64,000 nucleotides of DNA, from positions 88,371,539-88,435,538 of the forward strand of contig CM051519.1 of NCBI GenBank assembly GCA_028015205.1, in the 5' to 3' direction. Within the stretch, counting starts at the first letter, position 1. Each line of letters opens with the position of its first letter. The notes below the pieces were generated by a model, which ran no database searches, was not told where the DNA came from, and worked only from the letters and a program-made list of their open reading frames with translations. This DNA comes from Mytilisepta virgata (lineage: Eukaryota > Mollusca > Bivalvia > Mytilida > Mytilidae). The position numbers and the translations under genes are program-made. Shown piece by piece: positions 1-15,500 of the stretch.

Positions 1-3000
1 GTTCCAATACTCGTAATTTATCATTATTTTTTCCACCGATGAAATGCCTCTCATATTTTACAAGAACAGATTTTCCATTGTTGTGTGTACAATTCGTTAA
101 TTTTTGCATAAAGTATGATGTCATCACAAACAAATGTGACGTTGCCGAATGTACACAAGTTTTTTTTTCCCAAGGCTTTGAACGAAGTTGACTTTTGAGA
201 TATACCGAATTGTTATTTGAAATGGGTGTCCGTCAGGTCAATGTTTAGTGATTATATTTATATGGGAATATTATTCCTGTGACTTAAGTTTCCACATATA
301 ATATGTAATAGGGGATGTTATTTATGTGTCAACCTAGTTTCAGTTCAGACATTGTATAAACAATTTTCGTTAATTATTCATAGGAAATTCATCAGGTTAT
401 AATCTGACGTTTGGGATTGTACACGATCTCCTCTTTGATTTTATTCTGCAACCGGTTTACCCATAAATCGATCTAATAAATAACAATTTATTTTTGGTTT
501 CATTCCATTGAAATTACAAGAAACAGATCAATATATCTTGCACAGAATGACGATATATGACCGAAAAACATAATGGTATCAGTTTCAAATTGATTTAATT
601 TTGCATATAGTCACAATATTTTGTCAATACAGGAACCAATATATCATTTGTTTAAATAGGGAGATCTAAAAGATAAAGTAACATTTTCCATTGCAAATGT
701 ACAGAGCAGGGTTTTAAAATCTCCAGATTTATCAATAACATTGTAACGGTCATATCGAAATCAAAAAATATGAGGTATGTTGTTATCTGAAATAAAGTCC
801 ATACATATATACAGCCTATAACGGTAAATACCGCTTCAGTTTTAATATCAAATATTTCAAAAGTGAGGCGAGACTACAACTGATATTCAGATTTCTGGAT
901 TCTGAAATTAAATTCTAATCTAACTGTAGGTTAGAGTAGACGTCGAAAGAAAACTGTGCATGGTTTCTACTACCTGGTTCAATTTAACCTTGCCCTATTC
1001 TCATAAAACATTTACGACTGCGATGACTGAAAATGAACTGTACATGGATTCTACCACCTTGTTCAGTTTAACCTTGCCCTATTCTCATAAAACATTTATT
1101 ACTGCGATGACTGAAAATGAATTATTCATAATCATACTGATGTTTAGGAAGTTTTGTTCTCTCATTCTCTCATTCATATGTATAGCTTATGAATATTAAA
1201 GTATTCTGCAGTCGTTGTACAAAAATATTTCTTATAAAACATAACATGTTTATTAAGACCTTTCCCTCGGTCTTTTCCAAATTAAAAAGATATTCTTTGA
1301 AAATATTGACCAACTAGTTTCATAGTATAACCTTACAAAAAATTTAAATTTCTGACAATTTTAAGTATATTCGAAGTGAAAAAAAGTGCTACTAATATTT
1401 ATGGTGCTTGAATATCCACCTGGGAAAACTATTTCAAAGAAAACAGTAGGTAACTACTCTTATAAAGCTTTGTGTTTCTATGAGATGAAATTAACTGTAA
1501 AATACATATTTTATAATCTTTTGTTTGTTTGTCTCGACGGGATATGAACTCCTTGATGTGATTGGTACCTACCACTGGTACCTACTATCCTACTCATACG
1601 ATAATATAGGGTTGAATGACCATACATAATAAGTTAATTTAACGTAGAATATTCATGATAGATTTCATTGATGCACCTTTATATTGTCGGCTAGCTTCAA
1701 AATAGTGATTTTACCAAAGTAGATGTCTAATTGAGGGCTTTATTTCTGAATAAGTGCGCGCATCCAAATATGCATCTATCATCATCCGACTTGGATTTCA
1801 GGATTTGTATTTTGCCATTATGAACATTTATTTCAAAGTTTTAGTCTAGGAGGAGGTGCCTTTTTGTAAAGGTTGAAAATATTCTTTTTGTTGTTAAAGT
1901 CATGTCATATTCCTCATTAAAACTAATCGAAACACCTCTGTAACAACGTACGAATGCAAGATGCATCAAAATTTTTCCATATTTAGGTCGATTCCGTTTT
2001 AAACGATCGGTATTGAATTTTCACCACCGGATTGTAAAACGCCTTCATCTTTAATTAACTTTCCTGTCTTTGAAATGCAAGAATTGATAAAAAAAAAAAG
2101 CCATTTATGTTTGTGATAGTATCGTAAATAAATATCGTATTCTTCATTTCCTGTATGTAATGCTGATTCTTTTAATACGAGCCGGCATTATAGTATCTAG
2201 TAATTAAAATGTCTCATATCGACAAAAATAATTTTTTTTTCCCAAATCGTGTTAAGTTAATGGCATTTTATTTTTGTATGATAAGAAATGAATGGTGATA
2301 AATATTTCAACTACACGACCCTTTAAACTGCTCACTTTTAAATTAGCGCACGTAAAGGCAATGTGAAATTAATTCAACCTTACAGATCATACTTTACTCG
2401 GAAAAAAGTGAACTCTTTTTAATGGCTTTGTACTGATTTTATAAATTTTTAAATTGAAAATATATGTTTTACTGCATTGTAAACTGTCAATTCTGGAATG
2501 AAAAGTGATTGTCCATCATTTTCAGTATTGGACGAATTTATACTTTGGTGTTTAGAAATAAAAAAAAGTCTAAAAGAATTTAATTTTTGTCGAAGTTCTA
2601 GTTTAACTGAACTTTGTTCTTTATTTCACAAGAAACAAGACAAAAAAATATTACCAGAACCTGTCCTGAATTTCATTTCATTTTCTATGCTGATGACAAG
2701 GATATTAACAGCACAAATGATAAATCAAGTAGTTATTTTTCTCTCCAAGCATCGATCGGATTGTACCGAGATTTTCACTTCATTTGTAATTCATATGCAG
2801 CCAGTGATCTTATGTTAATGGCTCTTGATCTTAATTAAACTTGACTGAAAAAATATACTACTAGTATGTAACAGCACAAAATTTTCTATGACCTTGGCCC
2901 GAGACAAGTAACAAATATTGTGAAGCGAAGTATATTTGTATTTGCAAGGCAGTGAATTTCGAGCTATACCCATAACGACCATATAAAACATATAGTTAGG

Positions 3001-3310
3001 TATATTCGTTGTCACAGTTGTTTTTGTATCTCAAGTATTTTTTGAGGAATTTATTTCTTTTTTGGTTCGTCATAAAAAAGCAGCAAAATTCTTACTATTG
3101 CTTCTTTTGTTGAGTAATGATTCATTTTCCCTGTGAAAAAAGAGGGTATTATTATTGCTACCCCTCTTCCTCTTTTAATTTCACACGCTATTTTTAATAA
3201 CATATTTTTCATTTTAGCTATATTTTAAACAATTTTGAAGGTCATATACGTGTAAATGATTTTAATGTAGTAAAATTTTATACTGATAAAATAATGGTTT
3301 GTTTTTATAG
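1..3310. other. AT-rich non-coding stretch upstream of first visible scaffold exon
   Basis: No exon with convincing splice sites or recognisable protein similarity was found here. The short open frames lack codon-level support. Because the exon at 3311 begins after a good acceptor (ttttatag), this stretch is probably intron or 5' flank of the scaffold gene. The only structure noticed is an 84-bp tandem duplication near 960-1127. Confidence 0.6.
960..1127. repeat. 84-bp direct tandem duplication
   Basis: Two adjacent copies with a period of exactly 84 bases (copy starts near 960 and 1044), sharing the core cttgccctattctcataaaa and differing at about ten sites. The period is a multiple of three, so an open frame runs through both copies. 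However, several differences change amino acids, and there are no splice sites or family similarity, so I treat it as non-coding. Confidence 0.75.
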
Positions 3311-3530
3311 GCATTTGGAGGAAGACTATTTGAATACCGCCATGACGGTTGAAGAGCTCACCATTGCAGCCGAACCGGAAGCTTTGGATATTATGTTGTG
3401 TCCGGTTTGCTTAAAAAATGAACTTAAATTGGATGAAAAAAATCCGAGAAAATGGCAACATGTTTGTGTGGATTGCCAAAATATGACATGTTCGGAATGT
3501 GGAAAATTTGAAAGTTCGCTGACAACCAAG
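3311..3530 (+). CDS. pclo: Scaffold exon 1: first part of zinc finger
   Basis: The acceptor ttttatag ends at 3310 and the donor AAG|gtatta starts at 3531. The exon enters on the third base of a codon and leaves in phase 0. It encodes three CxxC pairs (CPVC, CVDC, CSEC), as in the FYVE-like zinc finger of Piccolo, Bassoon, Rabphilin and RIM. An in-frame ATG at 3342 could be the start of a short isoform, but the upstream acceptor argues that an earlier exon exists. Confidence 0.75.
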
Positions 3531-6500
3531 GTATTATTTTATATGTTTGATTATTCTTAATACAAAATTAAATATTCATATTTAGCAAAAGTTTTTTGTC
3601 GAAATATCTAATTTTATTTTTACAAATTGACCGATACCTACCTGAACTGCATTCTTCAAATATCTTTTGACAGTCCCTTTTCTAATGACATTGATCCGAA
3701 AGCTTGGTATTTTTTTCATTTTGTTTGTAAAAATAAGATATGTATTCCTTATTCTCAAAATGCAGCCATTCTGTCATTTTTACTAATATACAATAATACA
3801 AATCGGTGCAACACTGTACGTATTGTCTTCGTGTTGAAGACATTTTTGGGGTTTGAATATGAAGAACATCAATAAAAGGGTTGTATTGCTTGATCAACTG
3901 AAATATGCATGTAGGGATTTTTCTATTTCGAATACGGGCGATTTGTTAAGTATTTTCCACATGACATGGTAAAAAGAAGGTATTGATATAAGTGATAAGT
4001 GAATGGAGATATTACATTTATTAGAAATGTTATCTTTCGATACGATGTCTATGTCTTTGGCTCTTGATTTCTTTGGCCATAATTTCCGATTTTTGGTACA
4101 TGTAAGTTGTCTCCCAATTACGGAGTTATCTGCTCTTTGGGCAAGGTGTCTTCCATAGAAATCAACAGACAAATTGTCATTTTTGTGCAAAATATTTCTT
4201 CGTATCAATATCAACCACTCACATTAATGATATGTTATTTGATATATTCCTCACATTTTTCCATGTCCGACGAAGGCCAATTCAATATTTTTAGAAAAAA
4301 AATAAAATTACTTTTTACCCTTTGAGTTAAATACAAGACACATTCTATTACGAAAGATAACTCAGGCACATGGGAGACTACTCCAATATCCGCAAGTAGG
4401 GAATTCTTGTCAAAACAAGGAAACAATTGCCCGTATTACAGCAGACGGACTACTATCGAATGACCAGAGAAATCGAATTAACAAACGCAGACACGTTACG
4501 CATGTCAATATTTTATATCATTTGCTTATATCATGAACTAATAGTGAAAAGATACAACTCTATGCATTATTTATTACTGGGAATTTTCCATGTTTATATA
4601 TACAGCTGCAGGAATGGGTTTGTACGGTTTGTCAAAAGCGACGTCTACTGGTGCTGAGTACTGGCCTGTGGCATCCAGGCATTGAAGTGTCTGATACCGT
4701 CCCATTAGAAAGAGAAATCCAATCCCGGTTAGAAATGTTTAAGGTAAGGGCTTAACAATTCATAGAAATAAATGTGTATTGAAGAGAATCGATTTGGGAA
4801 CAGTGAAATATCGATATTGTCAATGATAAGCAGAATTTGGTAAATGTGCACGGTCATTGTGTATTCAGTTGTACGTTTATATACTACCGTTAAAGTCAAG
4901 TTATTTTAAGAAAACATCTATCTCAAAGTTGTCCTTAAATCTCTCTGACCTGGAGATGTACTCTCTTTAAATCGTCAGAAGTAAAAATTGCAATCATTGT
5001 GTTGGATTTAAAAATAATTTTAAGCGCATAATTTCAAAGTGCATTGTCATCAAATTCAGTGGAATGTTTTAACATTTTAATTGATTTTTAAACTGATCTA
5101 ACCTATTTCTGGGAACATAAAAAAAAACTTGAACATGTTGATTGATTGTCTGAAGACCAAAAGGACAAATTGAAATACTTTAAGATTAAATTCTAAAATT
5201 GTACAGTTCAATGAGAAAACTCAATAATCAAACTATTTCAGAATTCTAGACCCCCGTTAGAGCGTTCGACATCTGCAGAATGTGTTGAAAAATCTCCAAC
5301 AGATCACCATAAAGGTTTTATGAAATTAAAAAGACAAAAGTCACTTCCAGATCCGATTGTCAGCCATGCAAGTCCCATAAAACACCTAGGAGCAATTACG
5401 GAATCAGCACAAAGTCGACGTGGAAGTCAGGATGTGGTTCCCCAAAAAGATATTAAATCTTCAGCGCCTTCGTTAGGTAGTCCAGACTCATGTGATATGC
5501 CGTCTACCTCTTCCGGCACGTCAAGAATAAGAGGTAACTTCATGTAACATATTTTGCAAACTTCTATAGTTTCAAAAGAATATATTATTGATATACTATT
5601 TTTCATAAGTTCATGGGTGAATTTGATACAAAGAAACAAATTTTAAACTATTAAAAGTCAAATTATGAAAAAAAAAATAATTTAAGGATATAGTTTGGAC
5701 ATCTATATGTACAATATATATATATATATATATACATTGTCGGAAATTAAAGTTTATTTATGTGCGCCTTAGAAACAGGTAGAAATGGTAGGTTAACCGA
5801 GCATTTCTCACCTGTTTCACTTTAAGTACAAATAAACTTAATATTTTCAATAGTGTACATTTACCGTGTTTGTCCTGTAACAGTAAATTGTTGTCAGTTA
5901 TAGAGAAAAAAATATTTCTAGCTGATGAGAGGAACTTGGCAAGATATGACGTCATAAATTATGAACAAGAACACAATACAAACTATCGCTGAATGTGAGG
6001 ACCACGAGACTTTATTAGTTGCTGACATAATAAAGCTAAAAGTTATTCAACCATTTCTATTAAGCCGATAAATAACCTTTTGCAGTAAACTCATATAATT
6101 TTACAAGTATGAACAGAAAATCTAAATTTACCACTTGCAGGTGTTCTCAGATCGATGGCAGGATCTTGTGGTGATTATCATTTTTCCATTATATTTGATT
6201 TTGTAGTGCCTGCACGTGGTAGAAATCTAATAGAATGAGTTTGTTTAAGTTCTTTCGCTTTTATTTGATTATTTAGAGCAAACTGCAAAAAAAAAACATC
6301 ATTTAGCTATTTTTAGCTCACCTGACCCAAAGGGTCAAGTGAGCTTTTCTCATCACTTGGCGTCCGTCGTCCGTCGTCCGTCGTCGTCCGTCGTCCGTCG
6401 TCCGTCGTCCGGCGTCGTCGTTAACATTTTACATTTTGAACTTCTTCTAGAGAACCACTGAATGGAATGAAACCAAACATGGCATGAATGTTCCTTATGA

Positions 6501-9500
6501 GGTGCTGACCAAGTGTTGTTACTTTGTAGCCGATCCATCATCCAAGATGGCCGCCAGCGGGGAACTTAGTTTAACATAGGACCCTATGGGAAATGCATAC
6601 AAATGACTTCTTTTAGAGAACCACTGAATGGAATGAAACTAAATCTGGCATGAATGTTCCTTATGAGGTGCTGACCAAGTGTTGTTACTTTGTAGCCGAT
6701 CCATCATCCAAGATGGCCGCCAGCAGGGAACTTAGTTTAACATAGGACCCTATGGGAAATGCATACAAATGACTTCTTTTAGAGAACCACTGAATGGAAT
6801 GAAACTAAATCTGGCATGAATGTTCCTTATGAGGTGCTGACCAAGTGTTGTTACTTTGTAGCCGATCCATCATCCAAGATGGCCGCCAGCGGGGAACTTA
6901 GTTTAACATAGGAACCTATGGGAAATGCATACAAATGACTTCTTTTAGAGAACCACTGAATGGAATGAAACTAAATCTGGCATGAATGTTCCTTATGAGG
7001 TGCTGACCAAGTGTTGTTACTTTGTAGCCGATCCATCATCCAAGATGGGCGCCAGAGGGGGACTTAGTTTAACATAGGACCCTATGGGAAATGCATACAA
7101 ATGACTTCTTTTAGAGAACCGTTGAATGGAATGAAACCAAACATGGCATGAATGTTCCTTGTGAGGTGCTGACCAAGTGTTGTTACTTTGTAGCCGATCC
7201 ATAATCCAAGATGGCCGCCAGCGGGGAACTTAGTTTAACATAGGACCCTATGGGAAATGCATACAAATGACTTCTTTTAGAGAACCACTGAATGGAATGA
7301 AACTTTGCTGACCAAGTGTTGTTACTTTGTTGCCGATCCATCATCCAAGATGTTTAGAAGTCTATCAGAAAATTGTAAAAAAAATTCTGAATGGTCACAA
7401 CTTGACCACATATTCAAAAATAATAATGATAAGATGTCTTCAGTAGCTATTGTAAGACTACACTAAGATGACCTGTTTTTAATTTTAAATACTGTGTCAA
7501 ATTAAACCAATCTTGGTCTCAATCATTATATAATTTTACATAATTTCCAAAATCACATTAGATACAGGTGAGCGACACAGGCTCTTGAGAGCCTCTAGTT
7601 ACATTTTAAAGAGGATAAAAACTTGGAAAATACTCTGATACCAAATCCCTTGCGCACAATGTGCTTTAAATATTTATTATAAATCTTCAATAAGTACGTT
7701 AACAGAACTTTGGAAAAAACACCAACCATTTTGAGCAATACAGCCAAAACAGGACTAAACAGTGCAGACAAATGGTAAGGTATAGTCTTCCTGATGAAGT
7801 TTAAACCTTACTTTTTATTAACTTCAAAGTTTTTCAACAGAAAATTTCACAACAAATATTTAAAAACCATAGAAAACAGACGATACCCTTGTGGACTATC
7901 AGTCCAATATCTTCAGTAGTGAAGTAAACAGCATCGGTAATAATGTAAACAGCGTCGGTAGTAAAGTAAATAGCATCGGTAATAAAGTAAACTCAAGATT
8001 CTAAATTCATTTTTTATAATGCATACATGTATTTCTTGATTAATCTTCAAGAAAAAAAACTTTTGAAATCTAAAAAAAATATAAACCAAAACACTGTAAG
8101 CAATTGGAAACACGAAATGAACGAAATACACCTAGAGTTTATTTAACAGATTTTTTTTTCAAGTTAAAATGTTTTCGATGAATCATTTCAAAGTTAAAAC
8201 AGACAAGAAAATATCTAAAACCCCTTTTATATCGTATAAAAACATCGTACCTCAGAATGTACAAATGTATAATGGGAATTTGTTTTTATTTGCATAGAAG
8301 TAGAATATACCTTTTTATGTTCATTACACATATATGCTGTCGGTTCAAATTCATCCGCCTGTATGTCTTTATTCACAGCGGAAGTTTAATCTTATTCTGT
8401 GCAGACTTTTTGTTTGCTTTATTTGTTGTTAGCACTTAAGCTTATTTTGGCTTCGGAAATTGCAGATTTCTTCAAAACATAAATTAAGTGTGATTTAATA
8501 TTTTTGAACTAAGAAGTATCTGGTATCAATAATAAGACAGTTTTTGATATTACCAATGGAAATGTGTTTATGGTTTATTGTTTGTAATTGGGATTTCAAC
8601 ATTATACATTATTGAAATGTGCATTAATATTGATTTCATTAGAATGTTTATTAATATATTAGCGATATTTCCAATGTATTTTATCACTATTGAATGAAAT
8701 TTAGAATTTTGGTGGTATTACAAGAACAAAACTACTTTCCACTGATTTTAAAACCTGTCTAGTGTTTTGCCTTAGTCATCAATGAGAAAATAATTATTCG
8801 AAATATACATATAATATATAACAAGGTCGAAACCAGCGATTCATTTTCCCAGTAAACTGTGCTCAAACAAAACAGAGATTACAATACAAATAAATTCTGA
8901 AGAAAACATAATCAACACCTTGGTCAAGAATTTAAAAAAGTTCTAAATCAAAAACGGGAACAATACAACAAGTAAAAATGCGAGAGTAAAAGATATAAGG
9001 TGAATTTCAAGGTCTTGTATCCTAATAAGAGTCAGTTACATTTGTCTTACAAGACATTAGAAATGCATGAAAATTAGTTGTACAATGTACGGAAACCTGA
9101 ATGAACAAGCATTCATTTTCTACCAACTATTTTGAAAAAAGATGAAAAGAAACAAAGATAATTCAATAACATTTTTCAAAACCAAACAAAATTATCGGAT
9201 ACGTTTTCAGATTATCTGATTGAAATTCATCGAACATTTCTATTTGTCAGTTATAATCAGTGTATCATATATTTCACATAAAAATCGTTAATTTGTTCTT
9301 GCTTATAGTATGGCAAAAGTTTAATTATCTTGTTTTTACGCAGGGATGAAACAGAAAACACAGAGTGACTCTGAACTTTCTGACGTTACATCCGATGTAG
9401 ACATGGAGGATGTTTCTATGCAGTATTACCAAGGTGATGGTGTTGATACCGATGATGTAAGTGATGATTATTCAATGATGAGCATCGGAAGTAGTGATGA

Positions 9501-12500
9501 CAGCAGCAGACTTTACCGAAAGCACCGCCCACTTTATCTCAATCTTAACCAATCACAGAGTGCTACGTCATCGGATGACGATACCACAGACAGTGCAATT
9601 AGTACGGATACGGAAAACAGACTGGCACCGTTTGCTTCGTTAGATGAAGCACGTGTTGCTTTAGCTGCAAGTGCCTTTGCAGAAGAAATGAGAGATTTTA
9701 AAGGAGAATCATCTGAGGATAACTGGAATCATACTGATAAATCAGAATCTGACAGTCACGTTGAAAACAACAAATGTAGTCCACATGCACCAAGAAGTCC
9801 AAGTTGGAGGGAAGGTCTTGATAGCCCTCCATTCTCACCACGAAGACGAGACTCTTACCCCGGTAAAAAGAAAAATGTGACATCACCTATTTCTTCTCCA
9901 AAAGAAAACCATTTTAATTTCTCTGAAATGCCTCCTCCTCCAAAACAATTTGCAAGCGCAGAACATCAGAACAAAACGGTTATGCATTTAAAACAAGGCC
10001 AATACTTTGGCTCTGGATATGCCGCAGATAGTAGTTCAAATTCACCAGAAGATCAGCAAGTAACGGATAGTAGTGACGACGAATTTATCTTTGCAAAGAG
10101 AGGAGATGAAATGATATTTTCTAGCCATCGTGAAAAAATTGGAATACCCCAATCAGCTGCTGTCATGAATCTTGCTTCCTTTGCAGCAACTGTTGCAAAT
10201 GACACTGCTAATTTAACTCAGATGACTGTTTCTCCCACAAATCTAGATCCATATTCCATGGGGGAAAATTATCGTTTATCTCCCGATTCCCAAGAAAGTA
10301 CGGGAAGTACGTCCCCGGCTTCCCCTACTTTATATAATAATTCAGTAGTCCCAGAGGAACCAATTGAATTAGCTGACCCTACTTCTAAGCCAATAGATTA
10401 TCAGGGGAGCAGACGACAGAAAGCCCGGCCACCATCTACAGACTGGTCCCCTGTTATTGACCTGTCTCCGATACTGGATGTCTCGCCTTCAATTGAGGAA
10501 GCAGAACAAGAAGATATGTTAGAAAAACAAGAAGAAGAACGGAGGAGGAGGGAATCACAAGAGGAAGATGACGATGATGCATCTGATAAAATTTATTTTA
10601 AACCCATAAATGAGGAAGACGAGTCTTCTGCATACTATGGTCTAAAGCGGTATGATCGAGTTGAAGACATTTGTAAACTAGTGCACCAGAATAATAATAA
10701 TAATAATGCTTTAAGTAAAGATGAAAACTCATCTGAAACAAGCGATGATCGATTGACCAATGGGGAGGAAAATGGACAGGTTAAAGAAATTTCCGTTGAA
10801 ACTCCATATACCTGTGTTTCACAGTCTGATGCAAGTGTACAACATGGGATCTCTGTCATTTCTAACGCTACATTATCATGTGTTTTGGTTGATGCTCAAT
10901 CATCAAATGATCGTAAAGATCCGTATAAGGTTGTTTACATTCAGTCAGGACAAGATTTATCTACAGAAGTGTCAAATACAACTAAACCGGTGCCATCTCC
11001 AACACCTAAACAAAGACGAAAACTTCCTGAACCAACCCCTGAAATGATGTCAGAGTCACGAAGGAAAAAGCCTCTTCCACCCTTACCAGTCGATATTATT
11101 AAAGCGAAGTCTTCACCAAAGAAAGTATTAGACATTAAAATTTCTGGGGATTCAAAATCGCTTGACAAATCCAAAATTACGAAGTCGTCTTCCCTTGACG
11201 ATTCTTGTAAGAGAATTAAAAAAATAGCTCTGATTCCCGAATCAAAGGATTTTAAAAAGATCGGAGAGAAAAGATCAAACTCTTTGGAATCACATAAATT
11301 CAATCCTAATATTTCAGCCGTAGACGATGTCATTGCACCAATAAAACCAATTGCTCAACTTGAATGTACTCATAAATTAGATGTTAATAGTAGAAGAACT
11401 AAACATACAACAAAAATAAACAATGTTAAAAAGACAACCGAACGTAAAACTGATATTGGTTTACAAAAACAAGAATCTGAGGAAAAACGACGAAAAGCAA
11501 AAGATTTGAAAGCAAAACCAAATCCATTACTGATACAGCATATTGAGGCTGAGGAATGTAATATTTCACCCCAATACAAAGTTCTGGATTCTCCCCCAAG
11601 TCCAGAATCTAGATCATCACTGAAGCGTGACTATTCCGATAGTACTTCCGTATCCCCGTCGTCTTCGCCTGACAGAGACTTGTATATGTATCCCTCTCCG
11701 GTGACTCCTCCTGATTCGGATTCATCTCCACCCAAGCCCCATTCACCATCCTCTCCGGGCACCGATTTTGACGACGATGTTTCCTTTGAAAGTTTTGTTC
11801 AAAACAAAACTACACCAACATCTATTAAAGAATGGCAAAATAAAGATATTAACCATTCCAGGGTCAAGGATAAGATCAAAGCGTTTGAACAGGTAATGCA
11901 AAGTCTTTTATTATTAAAAAAGGTGTAATGATTTCTGTGATGTATATCGTTTGTTTAATTGTCAGAGTAACTGTAACATTATTGAAAAATTGCCAGAAAT
12001 GTATTCCTCTTAAATGCACGTGTTTAGAGGAATAATTATAAAAATTTTATGCAACGATGCGAAAATGTATTTGAATAAGAGCAAGACCGACCATTGACTT
12101 ACTCAACTACGATAAAATAAAAGGGTCAAAATAGAAATATGTGTACACATAATCATAATATAACTATATTGGGTTGGGATGGGGTGGGGATGCTAAAATT
12201 ACTATTAATCTTGGAAACAATATTATTCTTTATATGATATCTGGTAAAAATTGATCTTAAATGTATTCTTAGTTTCTGTCATATTTTTATAGTAAAAACT
12301 ATAAGGTTGAGATAATGTTCAGAAAAGTTTCATGTCAGAAATTTCATCAAAATTCACTTGACAAAGTTTTTGATACTTTAGTGAGTAATCATTTGATTTT
12401 TATTAGGGGAAGGGGAGGGGGCTAAGATGAAATCTATCAGGTGATAACGTTTAGTCCTTAGTCCATTATTGCCTCGTTCTAACATTATAAGGTGTTTGCA

Positions 12501-15500
12501 ACATTTAGGAAAGTACGATTATTTCGAAATATACCGGTATATGTTGATTAGTAATTATGCAGTTCTGTGTGTGTGATACAGATTGGAAGATGCATCCATT
12601 ATTTCAATACCTTAATCTGAAAGTCATCAACCCATCGAACACTCAAATATAGCTTTCGGGGCTATTATGGATGTCAATGGTGTATGTAATTTGATTAAGT
12701 CTACTTGTTATCCCCGCATTTCGAATGAAGTTCGGGGATATTTGTAATCGGTCCGTTTGTCCGTTGTACCGTCTGTCCGTCCGCTAGATAATCTTGTCTC
12801 CAGAACTCCAGGTTCATTTTTTAATTCAAGCATTTAATTTCTGTACAGTATTGTCAAAAACTGTATGTAGATGCGCAATAAGGTTTTAGAATTTTGATTT
12901 TGAAAAATAGGGGCCCACAGGGGTCGAATTTTGAAAATAGGAAATTTAAACTTTTGATCTAAACTCCTCATTCATTTCTCATTTTATGCTTTTAATTTCT
13001 ATACAGTATTATCACATTCTGTATGTAGATGCGCAATAAGGTTTTAGAATTTTAATTTTGACAACTTGAGGACCACAGGGTTGTATTTCGGAAATAGTGA
13101 ATTTAAGCTTGTGCCTTAAACTCCTCTTTCATTTTTCATTTAGATTTAACAAATTTATTTTGTAAATGTATAGTATTGTTCTTTATTTTCTGTAGATATG
13201 CGAAAAGGTTTTTAATTTTGAAAATCTATTAAGAGACCGAAAAAGGTGAAATTGCTAATTTTGCTTTATCTCTGGAAATACTCATTCATTTTTGTTTCAG
13301 TGGTTTCATTTGTGTATAATATTGTTCTTCACTACGTGTAGATGTGCAATAAGGTTTTCAATTATTAAATTTTATTCAGGGTTCCAATTTTCAGACTGAA
13401 ATTGTTAAGTTGCTAATTTTTCACTGTTAATTGTTTTTTGACTTGTGCAGTGCGGGGATTGACATTGTTTCTGATGGTACCAATTTCTGGGTTTTTTTTG
13501 TGTGTTTTCACAAATTCTTTTTTTATATCATAAAGTTCTTTCCAATATTTGCATTAAGATGACGGGTTCTAATCATATTCACGTTTAAAAGTATCTTGTC
13601 ATCGTGATGAAAGTTTATGATTTGACGTTAACACAAAAAATATTTAATACTAACTTTGCTGTAAAAAAAGTAATAATTTGTACTTTAAAGTTTTTACTTA
13701 CTTAGACGTGCTAGTTACTGATATTCTTTGTGAAGAGTGTTCGATTATGTTGTTGTGCTACTTTAAAAATTCTCTCTGGAATAATTACATTGGAAACGAT
13801 ATGAACCATTAAAAAAATATAACATAACTATTTTCTGTAATTTTAATATGAAAGTGTTCAGCTAATGCTTGGTAACTCTTTTTTGCAAAAATCAATCCAT
13901 ATTTCACAAGGTCATTCATATAAGTAGAATAAATGTATTTCCAAATATTTTCATATTTTTATTGCTGCCACAAATCGAAGTTCATTTCATTTTGGTGGAA
14001 ATGATTGATTTTTTAGACTTGAACCTTCATCAATTATATTTTACTTATTGTTTGTTTTTTTAATTATTATTATTATACAATGTACCAGTATACAGTAAAA
14101 AGGTTGAAATGTTATATTTTCCCATTACATTCATGTGATAGACATATCCTTTGAAGAGGAATTATGACTTGTTTTACTAAGGAAAGTCTGGTTTGGCTTC
14201 AATTTTGGATTATGAATTATTAATTATAAACTATAAAAAATAAGATAGTTATTGCTTTATTGATATTTTCAAATCCCTGAAATCTAAGAAAATTTCAAGC
14301 GGACTTTTATTTGTTAGTATTTTCTTATTTATAAACACTTTTCAAATCCATACTTTATGTTTACCTAATTTCAGATTGCTACTTTTCATGTTTGCATACT
14401 TCAGATAAATTTACACTTTTCACGGAAAAAGCAATCATGAAAAGTTGCCGTTAAAATATAATACACGAACATATATTTACCTCTTTCTTAATGAATGAGG
14501 TCCATGTTTATAGGTCGATTCGTCATTAGCATTCTTCTTTGCACAATTTTTTTGTGGTCCTCTGTTTCCTGTTTTTTTTTATAAATTTGTTCACACGTGT
14601 TCGTCTTGACCCTTGTCATTCGGTATTTTTCGATATGTATTGCCGGTGCCGAATTTTCTTATTTTTTTATACGACGCGAGACTTTAGACGGATTGTACCT
14701 TTGGACGTTGTAACATCGTTATTGCAAAGTTTTATTAACTGTCATTATGTTATATCTTTCAGACGGCTGCAGTGGATTCTAAAAAGGGACGTCGGAAGTT
14801 ACCACCTATTCCATCTGTTGAAGAGCAACCAAACAGAACCAAAAGCCAAAATAATGTTCATAAAAAACAACATGTGAAACAAGATCATAAAAGAAAAACA
14901 AAAGGATACACTACCCCTTCTTCGACGAGTGATGAATCTATGAACGAAGACGATATTGAAGTAGCTATGTTCACAAGACATCGTAAAAACATGAATAACC
15001 TAGATAAGCCCACTCTTGACAAATGGAACGGAAATTACCTTCCTTCAGAGGTTTCGTATAGTGATAAAAATATCAAAGAACTATATAATGAAGATATTAA
15101 GGCAAATATACCACCAAATGCCTCTGCTAATGAGAAAGTTACAAACGTTGATAGAAGTATTGACCAGTTTTTGAAGGATAAGGATGAAACAGATGCAATT
15201 ATTGATTCAATGATTAATATTTATGGCGCTCCTATTACGCAAGCTATGAAGTCGCTTAAGAAAAGGTTGCAAGATGAACTGAGGCGTGTAACGGAAGGAA
15301 GACGGAACAGAATAGAAGAACTAGAGGAAATACGTGCTCTTCAAATGCAAATAGGGGAATTAAAACTTAGTAGGGACTATGCTAAATTACAGGCCAAACG
15401 AACTCTATCGCCTAAAACCAATAAACAACCCTCCGGTCAGAATGGCAAGAAGCGAGTTCCAACATCTCCACAAGTCGTACCGCGTAGGTCTAGACACAAA

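Noticed and set aside
6353..7202. Minus-strand frames of about 60 residues
   Set aside because: Translations of family A tandem repeats.
10941..11333. 130-residue minus-strand frame
   Set aside because: It lies wholly antisense to scaffold exon 4, whose codon use and splice frame are well supported.
14539..14877. 112-residue plus-strand frame overlapping exon 5 start
   Set aside because: Phe/Leu-rich translation of the pyrimidine-rich intron end; another frame carries the real exon.
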